The notes under the pieces were generated by a model. The model did not search any database and was not told where the DNA came from. It saw only the letters and a list, made by a program, of their open reading frames with translations. The translations under genes were made by a program, and so were the position numbers. Of a DNA stretch of 64,000 bases, positions 25,284 to 33,543 are shown one piece after another. Each line of letters begins with the position of its first letter. Position 1 is the stretch's first letter. The DNA is from Microtetraspora glauca (GTDB lineage: Bacteria; Actinomycetota; Actinomycetes; Streptosporangiales; Streptosporangiaceae), in NCBI GenBank assembly GCA_001570385.1, contig BBYL01000019.1, positions 1-64,000 on the forward strand. The letters run 5' to 3'.

Positions 25284-25366
25284 CTCTGCTGTCAGGGCTC
25301 TGCTGTCAGGGCTCTGTTCCGGTGCTGTCCGTGCTGTCCGTGCTGTCCGTGCTGTCCGTGTTGTCC
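25284..25366. repeat. Tandem repeats at the 3' end of the TetR gene
   Basis: Two perfect 14-bp copies (25284-25297, 25298-25311) span the TetR stop codon. They are followed by five 9-bp units (25322-25366, unit GTGCTGTCC with the last unit GTGTTGTCC) that encode a Thr-Asp-Ser repeat on the minus strand. Such repeats are prone to copy-number change. Confidence 0.9.
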
Positions 25367-26007
25367 GCGCCGCCGTCCCCGCCGTCCGTTCCGTCGGCCA
25401 GGGAGTCGCCGAAGCGGCGGATCAGCGTAATCGCGGCGTCGATGACCTCTCTGGCCTCGCTCTCGGTCTCGCTGGTGGCGACCTCGCGTCCTGCCTCGCC
25501 GATCACGCTGGTGAGGACGGCCACGGTGAGCCGGTCCGTCGAACTGCTCGTCGCGCCGAGCAGGACGGCGTTCTGCCGGACCCAGTCCCGGCCACGGGTG
25601 CGGCGCATCAGCTCGAACCCCGGGGGGCCGTCGCCGTCCATGAACAGCCGGGCCAGGTCGCGGCGGTCCCAGGACCCTTCGAGGAAGGCCGTGGCCCCGG
25701 TGATGAACAGCTCGACCGGGTCGGTGACCCCCGCCTGCTTGGCCGCGGCGACGCTGCTGCTGGCGGCCTCTTCATGGGCGCTCTGGTGCTCCTCCCACAG
25801 GGCGAGGAACAGCTCCGTCTTGCCGCCGAAGTGATGGTAGAGGCTGCCCACACTGGAGCCGGCCCGCTCGACGACGTCGGCCACGTTCGCGTCGGCGAAG
25901 CCGTGCTCGGAGAAGACCTCGCGGGCGGAGTCCAGCATGCTGCGGCGTGTCTGCGCGGTGCGGCTCCACTCCCACGAGCCGCCCCTGCCGCCGGATCTGC
26001 GTGTCAT
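25306..26007 (-). CDS. TetR-family regulator of the acyl-CoA regulon
   Basis: Repressor of 233 residues. The DNA-binding region is SMLDSAREVFSEHGFADANVADVVERAGSSVGSLYHHFGGKTELF in outline (helix-turn-helix near residues 25-65). The ligand domain follows. The protein ends in an odd acidic tail with four Asp-Ser-Thr units. The ATG at 26007 has AAGGAG upstream; the open frame before it crosses an operator. It faces the acyl-CoA dehydrogenase gene with TTCTAGAA palindromes between them, so it is the best candidate for the repressor of the six-site regulon. The inducer is probably an acyl-CoA, by family analogy. Confidence 0.9.
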   Translation of the reverse strand: MTRRSGGRGGSWEWSRTAQTRRSMLDSAREVFSEHGFADANVADVVERAGSSVGSLYHHFGGKTELFLALWEEHQSAHEEAASSSVAAAKQAGVTDPVELFITGATAFLEGSWDRRDLARLFMDGDGPPGFELMRRTRGRDWVRQNAVLLGATSSSTDRLTVAVLTSVIGEAGREVATSETESEAREVIDAAITLIRRFGDSLADGTDGGDGGADNTDSTDSTDSTDSTGTEP

Positions 26008-26049
26008 CTGGCTCCTTGGATTGACTGACACCACCAATGATAGCCCCAA

Positions 26050-26057
26050 TTCTAGAA
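26050..26057. promoter_or_regulatory. TTCTAGAA operator near the TetR promoter
   Basis: Perfect 8-bp palindrome TTCTAGAA followed by ACTCG, 43 bp upstream of the TetR start. Confidence 0.65.
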
Positions 26058-26127
26058 ACTCGTTCGAAGGGAGGGTTGACACCCGCCCGGCGCGCGCTCA
26101 GTCTTGGAGGTAATTCCTGGAGGACAA

Positions 26128-26135
26128 TTCTAGAA
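26128..26135. promoter_or_regulatory. TTCTAGAA operator near the acyl-CoA dehydrogenase start
   Basis: Perfect palindrome TTCTAGAA followed by AAGAGTCG, 12 bp before the ATG at 26148 and thus overlapping the ribosome-binding region. Confidence 0.65.
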
Positions 26136-26147
26136 AAGAGTCGTGCC

Positions 26148-27317
26148 ATGGACTTCTCCCTCAGCTCGGAAGAACGGCAGATCCGCGACACCATCCGCTC
26201 CTTCGTGGAGAGGGAGGTCATGCCGCTGGAGCCGGAGGTGCTGCGTAACGAGCGCGCCGGGGGGCCGGGCATCGACCCGGAAGTCCTTCGGGACCTGCGG
26301 TTGAAGGGCAAGAAGATGGGGTTCTGGGGGATCAACACCCCCGAGGAGTACGGCGGAGCGGCCCTCGGCCCCGTGATGTCCGCGATCATCGCGATGGAGC
26401 TGGGCCGGACCTTCGTGCCGTTCAGCTTCGGCGGCTCGGCGGACAACATCCTCTACGGCGGCACCGAGGAGCAGAAGAAGCGCTACCTGATCCCCACGAT
26501 CGAGGGGGAGCGCCGCTCCTGCTTCGCGATCACCGAGCCCGGAGCGGGTTCCGACGCGCGCAACATCAGCACCCGGGCCGTGAAGGACGGCGGGGACTGG
26601 GTCATCAACGGCGAGAAGACCTTCATCACCGGCGGGAACGAGGCCGACTTCGTGATGGTGTTCGCCGTGACCGATCCGGAGAAGGGCGCGAACGGCGGCA
26701 CTACCTGCTTCCTCGTCGACCGTGACATGGGCTGGCGGTCCACGCCGATCCCGACGATGGGCCAGTGGGGACCGGCCTCGCTGGTCTTCGAGGACGTCCG
26801 GGTGCCCGAGGAGAACGTCCTCGGCGAGCTCGGCTGGGGATTCGCGCTGGCGATGCAGTGGATCGGCCAGGGCCGGTACATGATCCCGGCCGGCGCGGTG
26901 GGCTCGGCCGAGCGGATGCTGCAGATGGCCGTCGACTACGCCAAGATCCGCACGTCGATGGGGCAGCCCATCGCCGAGTACCAGGCCATCCAGTGGATGA
27001 TCGCCGACTCGCAGGTGGAGATCGAGGCCGCCAAGTGGCTCACGCTGTACGCGGCCTGGCAGGTGCAGCAGGGCATGGACGCGCGGCACGCCTCCTCCAT
27101 CGCGAAGCTGAACGGCGCGATCATGGCCAACCAGGTCGTGGACCGGGTGCTGCAGATCCACGGAGGGATGGGCTACACCAAGGAGCTCCCCGTCGAGCGG
27201 TGGTACCGGGAGTTGCGCCTGCTGCGCATCTTCGAGGGCACCGATGAGATCCAGCGCAGGACCATCGCGCGCAACCTGATCAAGGGCCACGCCCGCCTCG
27301 GCACGATAGGCGAATGA
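26148..27317 (+). CDS. Acyl-CoA dehydrogenase
   Basis: FAD-dependent acyl-CoA dehydrogenase of 389 residues. N-terminal helical domain SSEERQIRDTIRSFVEREV, flavin motifs CFAITEPGAGSDARN and WVINGEKTFITGG, and the C-terminal QIHGGMGYTKELPVERWYRELRLLRIFEGTDEI block in which the Glu of the FEGT sequence corresponds to the usual catalytic base region. It introduces the alpha-beta double bond into an acyl-CoA. The ATG at 26148 was chosen from the family N-terminus (MDFSLS). It is followed after 1 nt by the acyl-CoA synthetase gene, forming an operon divergent from TetR. Confidence 0.93.
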   Translation: MDFSLSSEERQIRDTIRSFVEREVMPLEPEVLRNERAGGPGIDPEVLRDLRLKGKKMGFWGINTPEEYGGAALGPVMSAIIAMELGRTFVPFSFGGSADNILYGGTEEQKKRYLIPTIEGERRSCFAITEPGAGSDARNISTRAVKDGGDWVINGEKTFITGGNEADFVMVFAVTDPEKGANGGTTCFLVDRDMGWRSTPIPTMGQWGPASLVFEDVRVPEENVLGELGWGFALAMQWIGQGRYMIPAGAVGSAERMLQMAVDYAKIRTSMGQPIAEYQAIQWMIADSQVEIEAAKWLTLYAAWQVQQGMDARHASSIAKLNGAIMANQVVDRVLQIHGGMGYTKELPVERWYRELRLLRIFEGTDEIQRRTIARNLIKGHARLGTIGE

Positions 27318-27318
27318 C

Positions 27319-29469
27319 ATGTCGGTCGCAGCGTTGTTCAACCCCCGGTCGATCGCGCTGGTGGGGGCCACGGACAAGTCAGGCTGGTCGATCAGCACGC
27401 TGATGAACCTGCGCACGTACGGCTTCGCGGGCCCGGTGTATCTGGTCAACCCGCGCGGCGGCGTCGTACACGGCGAGCAGGCTCACCAGAGCCTTGCCGA
27501 CATTCCCGGCACGGTGGACCTCGCCTACGTGATGGTGCCGACTCCGGCGGTCCTCGGCGTGCTGCGCGAGGGCGCCAAGCTCGGCATACGGAGCTACGTG
27601 ATCCTGACCGCGGGTTTCGGGGAGACCGGTCCGGAGGGCGCCCGGCTGGAGGCGGAGATCGTCGACTTCGCCCGGGAGAACGGCCTGACCGTGCTCGGCC
27701 CGAACGGCAACGGCTATATCAACGCGGCCGCGGGAACGACACCGTACGGCCTGCCGATCCCGTCCCCGCTGCTGTCCGGGTCGGTGGGCGTGGTCCTGCA
27801 GAGCGGGGCGCTGGCCAGCTCGGTGCTCGGCTTCGCCCAGGCCCGCAACGTCGGCGTCAGCCTGCTCGTCTCCATGGGCAACGAGTCGCTGATGACCGTC
27901 GCCGACGTCATCGACTATCTGGTCGACGACCCGGCGACGAAAGCCATCGTGCTCTTCCTTGAGTCGATCCGCGACCCCGCCGAGTTCTCCAGGGCCGCGC
28001 GGAGGGCGCTGCTCGCGGGCAAGCCGCTGGTCGCCCTGAAGATCGGGCGCAGCAGGCTCGCCTCGCACACCGCCCAGGCGCACACCGGGGCGCTCGTCGG
28101 CGACGACAACGTGATCGACGCGGTGTTCCGCAAGCTGGGCGTGATCAGGGTGCGCTCCCTGGAGGACCTCATCATCACCGCCGGCCTGCTGGCGGAGGTG
28201 GGGCCGCTGCCCGGCGGGCGGGTCGGGGTCGTCACACCCTCCGGCGGCGCTTCGGAGATCATCGCCGACCGGGCCGAGGACGAGGGGCTGGAGCTGCCCC
28301 CGTTCGCCCCGGAGACGGTCGAGCGGCTGCGGGAGATCGTGCCGGCATTCGCGACCGTGCAGAACCCGCTCGACGTCACCGGGTACGTGCTCATCGACAG
28401 GACGCTGCTCGGACGGGCGTTGGGCGTCGTCACCGCCGATCCCGGCATCGACGCCGTCATGCTCCTGTCCGAGCCGCCGCGCGTGGCCCCGCCGGACCCG
28501 GCGCCCACCCTCGCGGTGTACGCGTCCAGCGCCAGGCGCATCGCGGAGGCGCCGAAGCCCGTCGTCGTCGTCAGTAACGTGCTCACCGACGTGACGGAGT
28601 TCGGCCGGACCGTGATGAAGGAGACCGGGTTTCCCTACGTGGCGGGCGGCATCGAGCACGGCGTCAACGCCATCGGCGCGGCGGTGCGGTGGTCGCGGTC
28701 GTACCGTGCCGCGCTCGCCCGCGATGCGGCGGGGGAGCCGGGCGGGACGGACGGCGCCGCGGCTGTGGCGGCTGTGGCGGCGCGGGTCGCGGCGCTGGTC
28801 GAGGACGCGTCCGGCGTGTGGGCCGAGCACCGGGCGGCGGCACTGCTGTCGTCTGCCGGGCTGCCCGTGGTGCCCTCACGGCTCGTGTACGACGAGGAGT
28901 CGGCTGTGGCGGCGGCCGGTGAGTTCGGCTACCCGGTGGTACTCAAGGCCGCGGCCGACGGTCTGGGGCACAAGAGCGACATCGGCGGGGTGCGGCTCGG
29001 CCTCTCCGGCGAGCGGGACGTGCGCGAGGCATACCGGGAGGTCACCGCCGCCGTGTCCTCCGCCGTCATCGGGCAGGTGGGCGCGCTCGTGCAGCCTCAG
29101 CGGCGAGGGGGCGTGGAGCTGCTGGTCGGCGTCGTCCGGGACCCGGCCTGGGGCCTCACCCTGGCCGTGGGGCTGGGCGGGGTCTGGGTGGAGGCTTTGC
29201 GTGACACCGCGCTGCGCGTCCTGCCCGTGGAGCCGGGGGAAGTACGGCAGGCGCTGGAGGAGCTGCGCGGCGTCACGCTGCTCCGGGGCGCCCGCGGCAC
29301 CGAACCCGCCGACCTGGACGCCGTCGCCGACGTGGTGGCCCGCATCGCGGCCTTCGCGGAGAGCCTCGGCGACAGGCTGGAGTCGCTGGAGATCAACCCG
29401 CTGCTGGTGAACGGGTCGCGGGTGGAGGCCCTGGACGCCCTGGTGACGTGGGCGGAGCCCCTTCGGTGA
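27319..29469 (+). CDS. ADP-forming acyl-CoA synthetase (acetate-CoA ligase family)
   Basis: Fused NDP-forming acyl-CoA synthetase of 716 residues. The CoA-binding Rossmann domain begins LFNPRSIALVGATDKSGWS, the succinyl-CoA-ligase-like domains include the phosphohistidine region SHTAQAHTGALVGDD, and the C-terminal ATP-grasp domain contains GYPVVLKAAADGLGHKSDIGGVRLGL and SLEINPLLVNG. The enzyme activates a carboxylate with ATP and CoA, or works in reverse. In this regulon it probably supplies the CoA ester for the dehydrogenase. An Ala/Gly-rich linker near residue 475 joins the ligase and ATP-grasp parts. Confidence 0.92.
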   Translation: MSVAALFNPRSIALVGATDKSGWSISTLMNLRTYGFAGPVYLVNPRGGVVHGEQAHQSLADIPGTVDLAYVMVPTPAVLGVLREGAKLGIRSYVILTAGFGETGPEGARLEAEIVDFARENGLTVLGPNGNGYINAAAGTTPYGLPIPSPLLSGSVGVVLQSGALASSVLGFAQARNVGVSLLVSMGNESLMTVADVIDYLVDDPATKAIVLFLESIRDPAEFSRAARRALLAGKPLVALKIGRSRLASHTAQAHTGALVGDDNVIDAVFRKLGVIRVRSLEDLIITAGLLAEVGPLPGGRVGVVTPSGGASEIIADRAEDEGLELPPFAPETVERLREIVPAFATVQNPLDVTGYVLIDRTLLGRALGVVTADPGIDAVMLLSEPPRVAPPDPAPTLAVYASSARRIAEAPKPVVVVSNVLTDVTEFGRTVMKETGFPYVAGGIEHGVNAIGAAVRWSRSYRAALARDAAGEPGGTDGAAAVAAVAARVAALVEDASGVWAEHRAAALLSSAGLPVVPSRLVYDEESAVAAAGEFGYPVVLKAAADGLGHKSDIGGVRLGLSGERDVREAYREVTAAVSSAVIGQVGALVQPQRRGGVELLVGVVRDPAWGLTLAVGLGGVWVEALRDTALRVLPVEPGEVRQALEELRGVTLLRGARGTEPADLDAVADVVARIAAFAESLGDRLESLEINPLLVNGSRVEALDALVTWAEPLR

Positions 29470-29711
29470 CCTGGCCCCGGTGACCTGGCCTCCGCCGGCC
29501 GGTGACCCGGTGGCCGGAGGCGACCGGGTGAGGCGGTGCCGGTGATCTGGGTGAGCTGGCGCTGACGAGGGCGGAGCGGGCGGGGTCGGCGGGGCGGCGG
29601 TCGTCTCCTCGCCGCCCCGCCGGTTCCGCGCTTTCGCATGCCCGGGTACGGGCGCTTCTCGCATGCGCCCGGCGCGCCCGTGCGCGGCCGGAACCGCGCA
29701 CGGGCGGGTGG

Positions 29712-30839
29712 TCAGGGCAGCCGGCCGGCCAGCACGAGCGTGGCGGCCGAGGCGAACATGCCGCCGTTCCCGAGCACCACGCTCACCTCCGCTCCTGGCA
29801 CCTGAGCGGCGGCCTCACCGCGTAGCTGCCGCACCGACTCCTGGATGGCGAACATTCCGTACATCCCGGTGTGGGTGTAGGACAGCCCGCCGCCGTTGGT
29901 GTTCATCGGGAGACGGCCGCCGGGCGAGGTGTGCCCCTCGGCGATGAACGGACCGGCGTCGCCGCGCTTGACGAAGCCCAGGTCCTCCAGACCGTAGATC
30001 GGGACATGGGCGAAGGCGTCGTAGATCATGAGGTGGTCGACGTCCTCGTGCGAGATCTCCGCCTCGGCGAACGCCGCCTCACCCGACTGCCGGAAGGCGC
30101 GCGAGGTGGTGAAATCGGTCATCTGCGAGATGATCGGCGACTCGGCGGACTCGCCCGAGCCGAGCAGGTACACCGGCGACCTGCGGGCACGCTCCTCCGA
30201 GGTGATGATCAGCGCGCCGCCGCCGTCGGTGACCAGGCAGCACTCCAGCAGGTGGAAGGGGTAAGCGATCATCCGGGAGGCGAAGACGTCCTCGACGGTG
30301 ATCAGATCCTGGTACATCGCCCGGGGGTTGAGGTGCGCCCAGCGGCGTTGGGCGACGGCGACCTCGGCGAGCTGCTCGTGGGTGAGGCCGGTTTCCTTCA
30401 TGTAGCGCAGTGCCGTCAGCGTGAACATCGTGGGCGGGCCGAGTACGCCGTACGGCAGCTCGAACTGGCCGAGCAGCGAGTCCGGGCCCAGTGCCGGCCA
30501 TCCCGCGCCCACCCGGGACCGGCCGGACTCGCCGTGCGTGATCAGCACGGTCGAGCACAGCCCGGCGCGAATCGCCGCGGCGGCGTGCCGTACGTGAAAG
30601 AGGAAGGACGACCCGCCCACGCCGGTGCCGTCGAGCCAGGAGGGCGTGATGCCGAGGGCGTGCGCGACCTGGATCGGACCGGGCATGCCGACCGTGGCGA
30701 CGCCGTCGATGTCGTCCTTGGTCATCCCGGCGTCGGCGAGGGCGTTGCGCGCGGCCTCCAGGTGGAGCTGGGTGGTGGAGAGGTGGGGCAGCTTGCCGAG
30801 CTCGTCGGTCTCGGCGGCACCCGTGATCACGATGTTCAT
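29712..30839 (-). CDS. Thiolase-fold lipid-transfer protein lacking the nucleophilic cysteine (Ltp2-like)
   Basis: Thiolase-superfamily protein of 375 residues of the SCP-x/acetyl-CoA acetyltransferase group. Where true thiolases have Cys before Ser-Ser-Gly, this one reads VGGSSFLFH (Ser77-Ser78), so the nucleophile is absent. The C-terminal His box is altered to LSYTHTGMYG. It overlaps a DUF35 gene by ATGA. The same pairing occurs for Ltp2 and the DUF35 domain of ChsH2, where the thiolase-fold protein is a retro-aldolase in steroid side-chain degradation and uses tyrosines. An aldolase-type C-C cleavage is therefore more likely than thiolysis; the substrate is unknown. Confidence 0.85.
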   Translation of the reverse strand: MNIVITGAAETDELGKLPHLSTTQLHLEAARNALADAGMTKDDIDGVATVGMPGPIQVAHALGITPSWLDGTGVGGSSFLFHVRHAAAAIRAGLCSTVLITHGESGRSRVGAGWPALGPDSLLGQFELPYGVLGPPTMFTLTALRYMKETGLTHEQLAEVAVAQRRWAHLNPRAMYQDLITVEDVFASRMIAYPFHLLECCLVTDGGGALIITSEERARRSPVYLLGSGESAESPIISQMTDFTTSRAFRQSGEAAFAEAEISHEDVDHLMIYDAFAHVPIYGLEDLGFVKRGDAGPFIAEGHTSPGGRLPMNTNGGGLSYTHTGMYGMFAIQESVRQLRGEAAAQVPGAEVSVVLGNGGMFASAATLVLAGRLP

Positions 30840-31255
30840 CGAACGGCTCCCGCGGGCTCGAAGAGGGGGACGCGCATGTCGCCGCGCCGCTCGAACACGA
30901 CGCGCAGTTCCATGTCGAGGGGCAGGTTCTCCGGCGTGATCTCGACGCCGACGATGTTCGTCATCATCCGGACGCCCTCCTCCAGCTCGACGACCGCGAT
31001 GGCGTACGGCCCGTCGTCCTGGAAGCCGGGTGCGGGCTGGTAGCTGATCACGTAGGAGTAGAGGGTGGCCCTGCCGCTGGTGGTCACCCATTCGACGTCG
31101 CCGGAGCCGCAGCGCGGGCAGCCGGGGCGTGGATAGAAGTAGTGCCGCGAGCAGGCGCGGCAGCGCTGGACCCGGAGCTCTCCCGTCGCCGTGCCGTCCC
31201 AGAACGGCTGGGTGTCCGGTGTCGCCTTGGGAACGGGTTTGCGTGAGGCGGTCAT
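30836..31255 (-). CDS. DUF35 OB-fold, zinc-ribbon partner protein
   Basis: A 139-residue protein with a rubredoxin-like zinc ribbon (Cys32-X2-Cys35 and Cys46-X2-Cys49) and a C-terminal OB fold (ATLYSYVISYQPAPGFQDDGPYAIAVVELEEGVR). DUF35 proteins bind thiolase-fold enzymes and help bind acyl-CoA. Here the gene directly precedes and overlaps such an enzyme, so the two proteins almost certainly form a complex. A TTCTAGAA site lies 37 bp upstream of its start. Confidence 0.93.
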   Translation of the reverse strand: MTASRKPVPKATPDTQPFWDGTATGELRVQRCRACSRHYFYPRPGCPRCGSGDVEWVTTSGRATLYSYVISYQPAPGFQDDGPYAIAVVELEEGVRMMTNIVGVEITPENLPLDMELRVVFERRGDMRVPLFEPAGAVR

Positions 31256-31291
31256 CGCTCTCCTCCGGCACGAGATAGTCTTAGAGTCAAA

Positions 31292-31311
31292 TTCTAGAAC
31301 TCAAATCTAGA
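31292..31311. promoter_or_regulatory. TTCTAGAA plus TCTAGA operator before the DUF35 gene
   Basis: TTCTAGAA at 31292-31299 and TCTAGA at 31306-31311, a double site upstream of the DUF35/thiolase-fold operon. Confidence 0.7.
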
Positions 31312-31426
31312 GTTGGCGAGGCCGATTTGCCGGCCGCTCGCCCCGGGCTTGGGCCGTGTGCCCCGGGCTCGGGCTGTGCGCTCTCGTCTCGGGCCCCGAA
31401 TCGGCTCTGTGCGGAGGGAGGGCTCG

Positions 31427-31948
31427 TCAGGGGCTGGGTACGCCGTTCCCCCGGAAACCGTGGCCGGCCAGCAGGTCCTCCAGTGCCGGAGTCGGTCCGC
31501 GGTCGCGCGTCCCTGGCTGGGCGAGCTGGATCAGCACGCCGTGCGCCTCCTTCGGGTGGAGGAACACCTCGCGCCAGCGCGGGTCGCCCAGGTTGAGGCC
31601 GAACAGCCGGTAGCCGCGCTCGCGCAACAGCGCCACGGCCGCGTCGATGTCGCCGACGTGGAAGTTGAGGTGGTGAACCCCGCCCCTGCCTCGGGTGAGC
31701 TCGAAGAAGCTGTCGAAGAAGGACGACCCGGCGAGCGGTTCCATCAGCTCGATCTTGCTTCCGTTCGGGTACCGCAGTTGCAGCGTCCGGTAGCCATTGG
31801 CGACGTTGTCGCCCCCGCCCAGGTAGACGCCGCCGAGCAGGCCCCGGTAGATCGGCAGCACGTCCCTGATGCGGGGCGCGGCGACGGCCGTGTGGTCGAA
31901 GGTCGCATCCAGCTCTGACAGCTCTGTCCACTCCTGGGTGATGTCCAC
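31427..31948 (-). CDS. VOC-family protein, methylmalonyl-CoA epimerase-like
   Basis: A 173-residue vicinal-oxygen-chelate protein. It shows the metal-ligand pattern of methylmalonyl-CoA epimerase: FDHTAVAAPRI (His), KIELMEPL (Glu), GGVHHLNFHVGDID (His) and a late VLIQLAQP in place of the usual E-containing strand. This suggests an enzyme that acts on an acyl-CoA or similar enolisable substrate. It is the third transcription unit of the TTCTAGAA regulon, with a perfect CTAGAAT-TTC-ATTCTAG operator 25 bp upstream of its ATG. Confidence 0.82.
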   Translation of the reverse strand: MDITQEWTELSELDATFDHTAVAAPRIRDVLPIYRGLLGGVYLGGGDNVANGYRTLQLRYPNGSKIELMEPLAGSSFFDSFFELTRGRGGVHHLNFHVGDIDAAVALLRERGYRLFGLNLGDPRWREVFLHPKEAHGVLIQLAQPGTRDRGPTPALEDLLAGHGFRGNGVPSP

Positions 31949-31972
31949 GTGCCGCTCCTTTGCAATGGAATC

Positions 31973-31989
31973 CTAGAATTTCATTCTAG
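31973..31989. promoter_or_regulatory. Perfect 17-bp operator before the VOC gene
   Basis: CTAGAAT, TTC spacer, ATTCTAG: a perfect inverted repeat of 7-bp arms, the clearest copy of the regulon site. Confidence 0.75.
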
Positions 31990-32094
31990 TTGTTCGGTCG
32001 CGATGGCTCCAGACCGTGGGCGATCCGAGATTCGGCGGACGTCCTCACCACCCCTTGACGCGGGTCGTGAGAAAGCGGAGTATGCGTGAAAATG

Positions 32095-32116
32095 ATTCTA
32101 GAGTCCACTTCTAGAA
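32095..32116. promoter_or_regulatory. Double TTCTAGA operator before the MFS gene
   Basis: TTCTAGA begins at 32096 and a full TTCTAGAA lies at 32109-32116. Both are within 60 bp of the MFS start at 32155. Confidence 0.7.
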
Positions 32117-32154
32117 CTCATTATGGAACGGGGTTGACGAGAAAGGCGTTGTGG

Positions 32155-33480
32155 ATGGGCTGGTCCTACGTACGCGAGCTCGACGAGTACCCCACGGGTG
32201 GCCGTCGTCTGAAGATCCTCACGATGGCCGTGCTGGCCGTCCTCATCGGCTCCTACGAGGCGCAGATCGCTCCCGTGGTTCCGCTGCTCCTCAAAGACCT
32301 CGACATGTCCCTGGCGACGTACGGTGCGGTGTCGGGCGCGGCGGCGATCTCGGGCGCCATCGCCTCGGCCGTCGGCGGGAGGCTCACCGACCGGCTGGGC
32401 CGGGTCCGCCTCCTGATCCCGCTCATGATGCTGACCGCGGTCTGCTGCTTCGCGATGACCCTCGTGCACAGCCCCCGGGACCTGCTGATCGCCAGGATCG
32501 CCCTGGCCTTCGTGGACGGTGTCGCGATGGCGAGCACGGCGCCGCTGGTGCGCGACTTCTCGCCGCGCGTCGGCCGCGCCCAGGCCTTCGGGTTCTGGAC
32601 CTGGGGCCCCGTCGGAGCCAACGTCCTCGGCGCCGCCGTGGCGGGCTGGACGTTGCCGCTGCTCAATGACTCCTGGCGGTCGCAGTTCGTCATCATGGGC
32701 TGCTTCTCGCTGGTGATCTCGGTGGTCATCGCCCTCAACATCGCCGACCTGTCGCCCGAGCTGCGTGCCGGCATCCAGCACACCGAGCGCCAGGCGGGTG
32801 CCACCGTCGACCTGACCCGGCCCGCCCGGCTCTCCTCGCTGTTCGCCCGGCCCAACATCTGGGCGCACGCGATCGGCATCTCACTGTGGCTGGTGCTCTA
32901 TCTCACGCTCACCCTTTTCGGCCAGACCATGCTGGTCGGCGCTCTGGGCATCTCGGCCTCACAGGCGTCCATGATCATGGCGGCCTTCTGGGTCCTCAAC
33001 CTGGCCACGCTGATCGTGGCCGGCCGGTTCTCCGACCGTACCCAGCTCCGCAAACCGTTCACGCTGGGCGGCACCGTCGCGGCCGTGCTCGTCACCGCCT
33101 ACCTGGCCTACACGCTCGGCCAGGACGTGGTGTCCACCGGTGGCCTCATGGTCACCGGCGCGCTGCTCGGCGGCTCGCTCGGTGTGGCGTACGCGCCGTG
33201 GATGGCCAACTACTCAGAGGACGCCGAGGACGTCGACCCCCGGCTCCAGGGCAGCGCGTGGGGCCTGTTCGGCTTCCTCAGCAAGGCCATCGCCGTGGTC
33301 GGCCTGCTGGTCATCCCGCACGTGGTCGAGGCCACGAGCTGGCAGACCTGGCTGGTGATCTCGCTGGGCTGCCTGGCCCTGTTCATCCCGGCCGTCTTCC
33401 TGTTCAACGGCCCGTGGCGGCGCGGGTCCAGGAGTGCGATCGCCCAGGACGCCTCGGTCGCGGTGGCCAAGGCCGAATGA
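32155..33480 (+). CDS. MFS transporter, 12-TM, probable uptake of the regulon substrate
   Basis: Major facilitator protein of 441 residues with 12 helices. It has motif A in GGRLTDRLGRVRLLIPLMM, an Asp/Glu in helix 1 (SYEAQIAPVVP) and the second-half AGRFSDRTQLRKPF. The ATG at 32155 has GAGAAAGG upstream; the open frame before it runs through the operator. It belongs to the TTCTAGAA regulon by its promoter sites and probably imports a carboxylic acid that the encoded enzymes degrade. The substrate cannot be read from the sequence. Confidence 0.9.
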   Translation: MGWSYVRELDEYPTGGRRLKILTMAVLAVLIGSYEAQIAPVVPLLLKDLDMSLATYGAVSGAAAISGAIASAVGGRLTDRLGRVRLLIPLMMLTAVCCFAMTLVHSPRDLLIARIALAFVDGVAMASTAPLVRDFSPRVGRAQAFGFWTWGPVGANVLGAAVAGWTLPLLNDSWRSQFVIMGCFSLVISVVIALNIADLSPELRAGIQHTERQAGATVDLTRPARLSSLFARPNIWAHAIGISLWLVLYLTLTLFGQTMLVGALGISASQASMIMAAFWVLNLATLIVAGRFSDRTQLRKPFTLGGTVAAVLVTAYLAYTLGQDVVSTGGLMVTGALLGGSLGVAYAPWMANYSEDAEDVDPRLQGSAWGLFGFLSKAIAVVGLLVIPHVVEATSWQTWLVISLGCLALFIPAVFLFNGPWRRGSRSAIAQDASVAVAKAE

Positions 33481-33543
33481 ACCCCCGGCCGACGCGACCG
33501 CCGGCCGCGGGCGCGCTCGGTAGACCGCCGGCACCGGGTCCCG

